Origin: Lachnospiraceae bacterium UBA3802
Lineage (GTDB): Bacteria; Bacillota; Clostridia; Lachnospirales; Lachnospiraceae
Direction of reading: 5' to 3'
Assembly (NCBI GenBank): GCA_002369155.1
Contig: DFEM01000024.1
Coordinates: 1 to 10,413, forward strand
Length of the DNA: 10,413 nt
The first letter of the stretch is position 1; the number at the start of each line of letters is the position of its first letter. The translations under genes were made by a program, and so were the position numbers. The notes below the pieces were generated by a model. The model saw only the letters and a program-made list of their open reading frames with translations. It was not told the origin of the DNA and ran no database searches. Of the stretch, positions 7,311-10,413 are shown in pieces.

Positions 7311-8291
7311 ATGGCAAAGGGAAACAATCAGAAATGCAAATTGCTGTATCTTATAAAGGTCATGGAATCGCTTACGGATGATGAGCATTCTTTAACCATG
7401 TCCGAAATTATTGCCGAACTTGAAAAGCACGAAATTACGGCTGAAAGAAAAAGCATCTATTCGGATTTGGAAACAATGCGCGAACTCGGATACGATGTTA
7501 TCGGGGATGATTCCGGAAGATATTTTGCATATCTTCTCGGAGAGCGTACTTTCGAACTTGCCGAACTTAAACTTCTTGTAGATTCGGTTTCGGCATCGAA
7601 ATTCGTTACCGACAAAAAGTCCAAATCTTTAATCAAAAAACTTGAAAGCCTCACGAGTGTATACAATGCCAAAAAGCTTGACAGACAGGTGATTGTAAGC
7701 GACAGAGTGAAGACGATGAACGAAAGCATATACATTAACGTCGATATAATTCATTCTGCGATAGCCGAGAACTGTCAGATAAGATTCAGATATTTTAATT
7801 ACAATTCCAAAAAGGAAATTGAGTACAGAAGAGACGGAGAGTTCTATTATGTTTCGCCGTGGGCTTTGATTTGGAGCGATGAGAATTATTATCTTGTTGC
7901 ATATGATTCACAGGACAAAATCATCAAACATTTCAGAGTGGACAAGATGAACAAAATGAGTCTTGTTGATGCCAAAAGAGAGGGAGCATCCGAATACAAA
8001 CAGATGGATGTTTCCGAGTACTCCGGAAGGATTTTCGGCATGTATGCGGGAAAGACGGAGAGAGTACGAATGGAGTTTGACAATGAACTCGCGGGAGTTG
8101 TTATAGATAAGTTCGGCAAAGACGTAAATATCGTCAAAACCGGAGCAAAGAAGTTTGTTGTAAGCGAAAACATCCGTGTAAGCAATCAGTTTTTCGGATG
8201 GATTTTCGGACTGGGAAGCGGTGCGAAAATTATTTCACCCGCAAGCGTTGTAAATGCATTTAATGATGAGTTGAAAAAGAGACTTGAATAG
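7311..8291 (+). CDS. HTH/WYL-domain transcriptional regulator
   Basis: A 326-residue predicted DNA-binding regulator. Residues about 8-75 form a DeoR-like winged helix-turn-helix (LTMSEIIAELEKHEI, then recognition-helix-like RKSIYSDLETMRELGYDV, 46-63). Residues about 140-220 form a WYL domain; the namesake triplet is YYL (193-195, in SDENYYLVAYD) and the conserved downstream arginine is R209 in HFRVDKM. A C-terminal WCX-like extension (about 235-326) completes the usual architecture and length. WYL domains in characterised regulators such as PafBC and DriD sense single-stranded DNA, but ligands vary. The start codon follows the previous stop by one base, with AAGAAGG (7298-7304) as ribosome binding site, so translation is probably coupled to the pseudouridine synthase gene. 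Its target is unknown; its own operon is the simplest candidate (inference). Confidence 0.9.
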   Translation: MAKGNNQKCKLLYLIKVMESLTDDEHSLTMSEIIAELEKHEITAERKSIYSDLETMRELGYDVIGDDSGRYFAYLLGERTFELAELKLLVDSVSASKFVTDKKSKSLIKKLESLTSVYNAKKLDRQVIVSDRVKTMNESIYINVDIIHSAIAENCQIRFRYFNYNSKKEIEYRRDGEFYYVSPWALIWSDENYYLVAYDSQDKIIKHFRVDKMNKMSLVDAKREGASEYKQMDVSEYSGRIFGMYAGKTERVRMEFDNELAGVVIDKFGKDVNIVKTGAKKFVVSENIRVSNQFFGWIFGLGSGAKIISPASVVNAFNDELKKRLE

Positions 8292-8302
8292 GGGAAGACA
8301 AA

Positions 8303-9796
8303 ATGAAGTTATCGGACTTGCAAATTTATTCGAATATTGTAATTCAGACACATGACAATCCGGATCCGGACGCCATCGCATCGGCATTTGGGTTGTATAC
8401 ATACTATAAGGCCAAGGGAAAAGATGTCAAAATAGTATACAGCGGCAGAACACAGATTCAAAAGTCCAATCTTGTATTAATGATAACAGAGTGCAATATT
8501 CCCATAGAATATGTTAAGGAAGGCACAAACTTCGGCGATGCTTTGCTGATTACTGCGGACTGCCAGCATAAGGAAGGCAATGTTACGGATCTTTTTGCGG
8601 ATCATATTGCCATCATAGACCATCATCAGGGAACCGGAGAGGGAGATTATAAGGAAATAGTTCCGTATCTCGGAAGCTGTTCCACTCTTGTCTGGTCGAT
8701 GATGACTAAAGAAAATTTTGATATCGAAGATAATGTAAAGCTCGGAACGGCATTTTATTACGGCCTTATGACCGACACCGGCAATTTTATGGAGGTAAGC
8801 CATCCTCTCGATCGAGATATGATGGATACCATTAATTATTCAAAATCCCTGATTAAACTTTTTACGAATTCCAATATATCTTTGCAGGAACTTGAGATCG
8901 CCGGCGAAGCGCTTATTCATTATGATTACGATGAAGAAAACGCCTGCCTTGTTATTCATGCTCAACCCTGCGATCCCAATATTCTGGGATTTGTAAATGA
9001 CCTTGCTCTTCAGGTAGACAAGATAAAGGTTTCCGTTGTATTTAATGAGACCAACGGAGGTTTCAAATTATCCGTAAGAAGCTGTTCGAAGGAAGTTAAA
9101 GCAAACGAACTTGCGGCATACATTACCGAGGGAATCGGTTCCGGCGGCGGACATATGGAAAAGGCCGGCGGATATATCGATTATGAACTCTTCAAAAATC
9201 ATCGTCCGGAAATCACGATGGAAGAGTATTTAAAAAATAAATTAAAAGAATACTTCAAAAACAGTACGATTATTTATGCCAAGGATTACGAGATTTCTCT
9301 TGAAGGCATGAGGAAATATGTTAAGAAGCATATTCAAAGAGGCTTTGTCGATTTGTCGAAGATTCTTCCTCAGGGAACGCCCATCACGATAAGAACACTC
9401 GAAGGCGATGTTGATACCAAGGTAGATGAAAATTACTATATTATTATAGGATTGAAAGGAGAGGTTTATCCGATACTTAAGGATAAATTTTATAAATCCT
9501 ATCATGAGAGTGAAGATAAATATGAATTCAGCGGCGAATACGATCCTGCTGTTCATATCAAAAATGAAGGAAAAGTGCTTAACCTTATTTCACATGCGAA
9601 AGCCTGCGTGAATTATGATACATCCTGTATTTATGCCAGAGAACTTGACAGTATTGTAAAAATCTTTACTTTCTGGGATGAGGAAAGTTATTATCTCGGA
9701 AGACCCGGAGACTTCTTTGCATGTCGCGTTGATGATACCAAGGATATTTATATTATTGAAAGAGATGTATTTTTCAAAACTTACGATCCCTGTTAA
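8303..9796 (+). CDS. DHH/DHHA1 phosphoesterase with duplicated C-terminal motif
   Basis: A 497-residue cytoplasmic protein. The DHH domain (about 1-185) carries metal-ligand motifs HDNPDPDAIASA (17-28), ITADCQH (83-89), IIDHHQG (104-110) and LMTDTGNF (155-162). The DHHA1 substrate-binding domain (about 205-300) carries GSGGGHMEKAGGY (279-291). This pair is the layout of NrnA-type nanoRNases/pAp phosphatases, about 320 residues long, and of the catalytic part of GdpP. There are no membrane helices or PAS domain, so it is not a complete GdpP. The remaining 178 residues are extra: two motif copies, VYPILKDKFYKSYH (388-401) and IYIIERDVFFKTYD (482-495), the second after a PGD triplet (468-470), resembling PGDYG-type small domains. 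Likely substrates are short oligonucleotides, pAp or linear dinucleotides (inference). GGGGAAG (8291-8297) overlaps the previous stop and lies 5 bases before the ATG. Last gene of the operon. Confidence 0.88.
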   Translation: MKLSDLQIYSNIVIQTHDNPDPDAIASAFGLYTYYKAKGKDVKIVYSGRTQIQKSNLVLMITECNIPIEYVKEGTNFGDALLITADCQHKEGNVTDLFADHIAIIDHHQGTGEGDYKEIVPYLGSCSTLVWSMMTKENFDIEDNVKLGTAFYYGLMTDTGNFMEVSHPLDRDMMDTINYSKSLIKLFTNSNISLQELEIAGEALIHYDYDEENACLVIHAQPCDPNILGFVNDLALQVDKIKVSVVFNETNGGFKLSVRSCSKEVKANELAAYITEGIGSGGGHMEKAGGYIDYELFKNHRPEITMEEYLKNKLKEYFKNSTIIYAKDYEISLEGMRKYVKKHIQRGFVDLSKILPQGTPITIRTLEGDVDTKVDENYYIIIGLKGEVYPILKDKFYKSYHESEDKYEFSGEYDPAVHIKNEGKVLNLISHAKACVNYDTSCIYARELDSIVKIFTFWDEESYYLGRPGDFFACRVDDTKDIYIIERDVFFKTYDPC

Positions 9797-9838
9797 ACAA
9801 CGAAACAGGATTACAGAGGAAAAAAGAAGCGAATTAAC

Positions 9839-9871
9839 AAGCGTCACAATGATTTTGTTGTGGCGCTTTTT
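9839..9871 (+). terminator. Intrinsic terminator of the five-gene operon
   Basis: AAGCGTCACAA (9839-9849) pairs with TTGTGGCGCTT (9858-9868), 11 bp including one G-U pair, around an 8-base loop. The descending arm merges with a run of five T residues (9867-9871). It lies 42 bases after the DHH gene's stop and just before the ddh promoter. Confidence 0.85.
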
Positions 9872-9885
9872 GAGTAAAAAAATAA

Positions 9886-9914
9886 TTGCTAAATAAAACA
9901 AATAAAAATATAAT
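9886..9914 (+). promoter_or_regulatory. Sigma-A-type promoter of ddh
   Basis: A perfect -10 TATAAT (9909-9914) and a -35-like TTGCTA (9886-9891; four of six consensus bases) at exactly 17 bp spacing. The predicted start is near 9921, leaving a leader of about 26 bases with AGGAGG (9934-9939) placed 7 bases before the start codon. The promoter sits immediately after the terminator of the preceding operon, so ddh is an independent transcription unit. Confidence 0.8.
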
Positions 9915-9946
9915 GAACTAGAATATATTTTACAGGAGGCGCAATT

Positions 9947-10413
9947 ATGAGCATCAGAATAGGTATCATCGGATACGGTAACCTTGGACGCGGAGTTGAA
10001 TGTGCTGTAAAACAGAACAAAGATATGGAACTTGTGGCTGTATTTACAAGAAGAAACCCCGACAGTGTTAAGATTCTTACAGAGACAGCCAAGGTGGTCA
10101 ACATTTCCGAGATAGAAAACTGGAAAGACAAAATAGATGTAGCAATTATCTGCGGAGGTTCTGCAACGGATCTTCCCGTACAGACTCCCGAATATTCCAG
10201 ATTATTCAACTGCATCGATTCATTTGACACACACGCAAAGATTCCCGAGCATTTCGATAATGTTAACAAGGTTTGTCTTGAGAATGAAAAGGTTTCCATC
10301 ATTTCAATCGGCTGGGATCCCGGTCTTTTCTCACTCATCAGACTTATGGGCAATGCAATTTTGACAAACGGAAAAGATTATACATTCTGGGGCAAGGGCG
10401 TAAGCCAGGGACA
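9947..10413 (+). CDS. ddh: meso-diaminopimelate D-dehydrogenase, N-terminal part (3' end outside window)
   Basis: The first 155 codons of meso-2,6-diaminopimelate dehydrogenase (EC 1.4.1.16). This cytoplasmic NADPH-dependent enzyme makes meso-diaminopimelate from tetrahydrodipicolinate in one step, supplying lysine and peptidoglycan synthesis. The Rossmann nucleotide-binding motif is GYGNLG (9-14), and TRRNP (34-38) is placed to bind the 2'-phosphate of NADPH. Further family segments are ICGGSATDLP (66-75), FNCIDSFDTHAKIP (87-100) and SIGWDPGLFSL (124-134), then the YTFWGKGVSQG stretch at the window edge. The start is firm: a consensus AGGAGG 7 bases upstream of the ATG. No disruption is seen in the visible part; the dimerisation and C-terminal domains are beyond the window. 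Full-length family members are about 320-330 residues. Confidence 0.96.
   Translation, partial: MSIRIGIIGYGNLGRGVECAVKQNKDMELVAVFTRRNPDSVKILTETAKVVNISEIENWKDKIDVAIICGGSATDLPVQTPEYSRLFNCIDSFDTHAKIPEHFDNVNKVCLENEKVSIISIGWDPGLFSLIRLMGNAILTNGKDYTFWGKGVSQG

Noticed and set aside
8303..9260. Reading the DHH protein as GdpP (c-di-AMP phosphodiesterase)
   Set aside because: GdpP has two N-terminal membrane helices, a PAS-like domain and a GGDEF-like domain before DHH/DHHA1; none is present here.
9889..10353. A 154-codon open frame on the - strand opposite ddh
   Set aside because: It is antisense to the conserved NADPH-binding and active-site region of ddh, and the translation is low-complexity, Ser/Ile-rich.

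Overview
The window looks like chromosomal DNA of a low-GC, anaerobic Firmicute, most likely of the Lachnospiraceae (Butyrivibrio/Roseburia-like). This is inferred from the AT-rich composition, frequent AGA (Arg) and GGA (Gly) codons, strong AGGAGG-type ribosome binding sites, tightly packed co-directional genes, the LacI-type-sensor/GGDEF/EAL fusion and a meso-diaminopimelate dehydrogenase. All eight complete genes and both partial genes lie on the + strand. I see no RNA gene, insertion sequence, CRISPR array or phage gene.

Layout. (1) 1-505: the 3' end of an IMP dehydrogenase gene (guaB), closed by a GC-rich hairpin. (2) 529-2663: a MntP-type manganese exporter followed by a MATE multidrug/cation antiporter, 17 bases apart, ending at an intrinsic terminator. 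(3) 2686-9871: a well-delimited five-gene transcription unit. It starts with an extended -10 promoter and ends with an intrinsic terminator. It encodes a tocopherol-cyclase-like protein, a cytoplasmic sugar-sensor-like/GGDEF/EAL protein, an RsuA-family rRNA pseudouridine synthase, a WYL-domain regulator and a DHH/DHHA1 phosphoesterase with an unusual C-terminal extension. Gaps between these genes are 14, 12, 1 and 11 bases. (4) 9886-10413: a separate promoter and the 5' part of a meso-diaminopimelate dehydrogenase gene (ddh).

How the genes may work together. The EAL domain keeps every catalytic residue I checked, while the GGDEF domain is degenerate, so the 898-residue protein should be a c-di-GMP phosphodiesterase gated by a ligand-binding domain. 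Its product pGpG would need an oligoribonuclease, and the DHH/DHHA1 protein at the end of the same operon belongs to the superfamily that includes NrnA-type nanoRNases and GdpP-type cyclic-dinucleotide phosphodiesterases. This makes a two-step c-di-GMP degradation pair a reasonable but untested idea. The WYL regulator could control the unit. The tocopherol-cyclase-like protein and RsuA do not fit this scheme in any obvious way.

The parts I consider least described are the tocopherol-cyclase-like gene heading this operon and the duplicated motif in the DHH protein's C-terminal extension.
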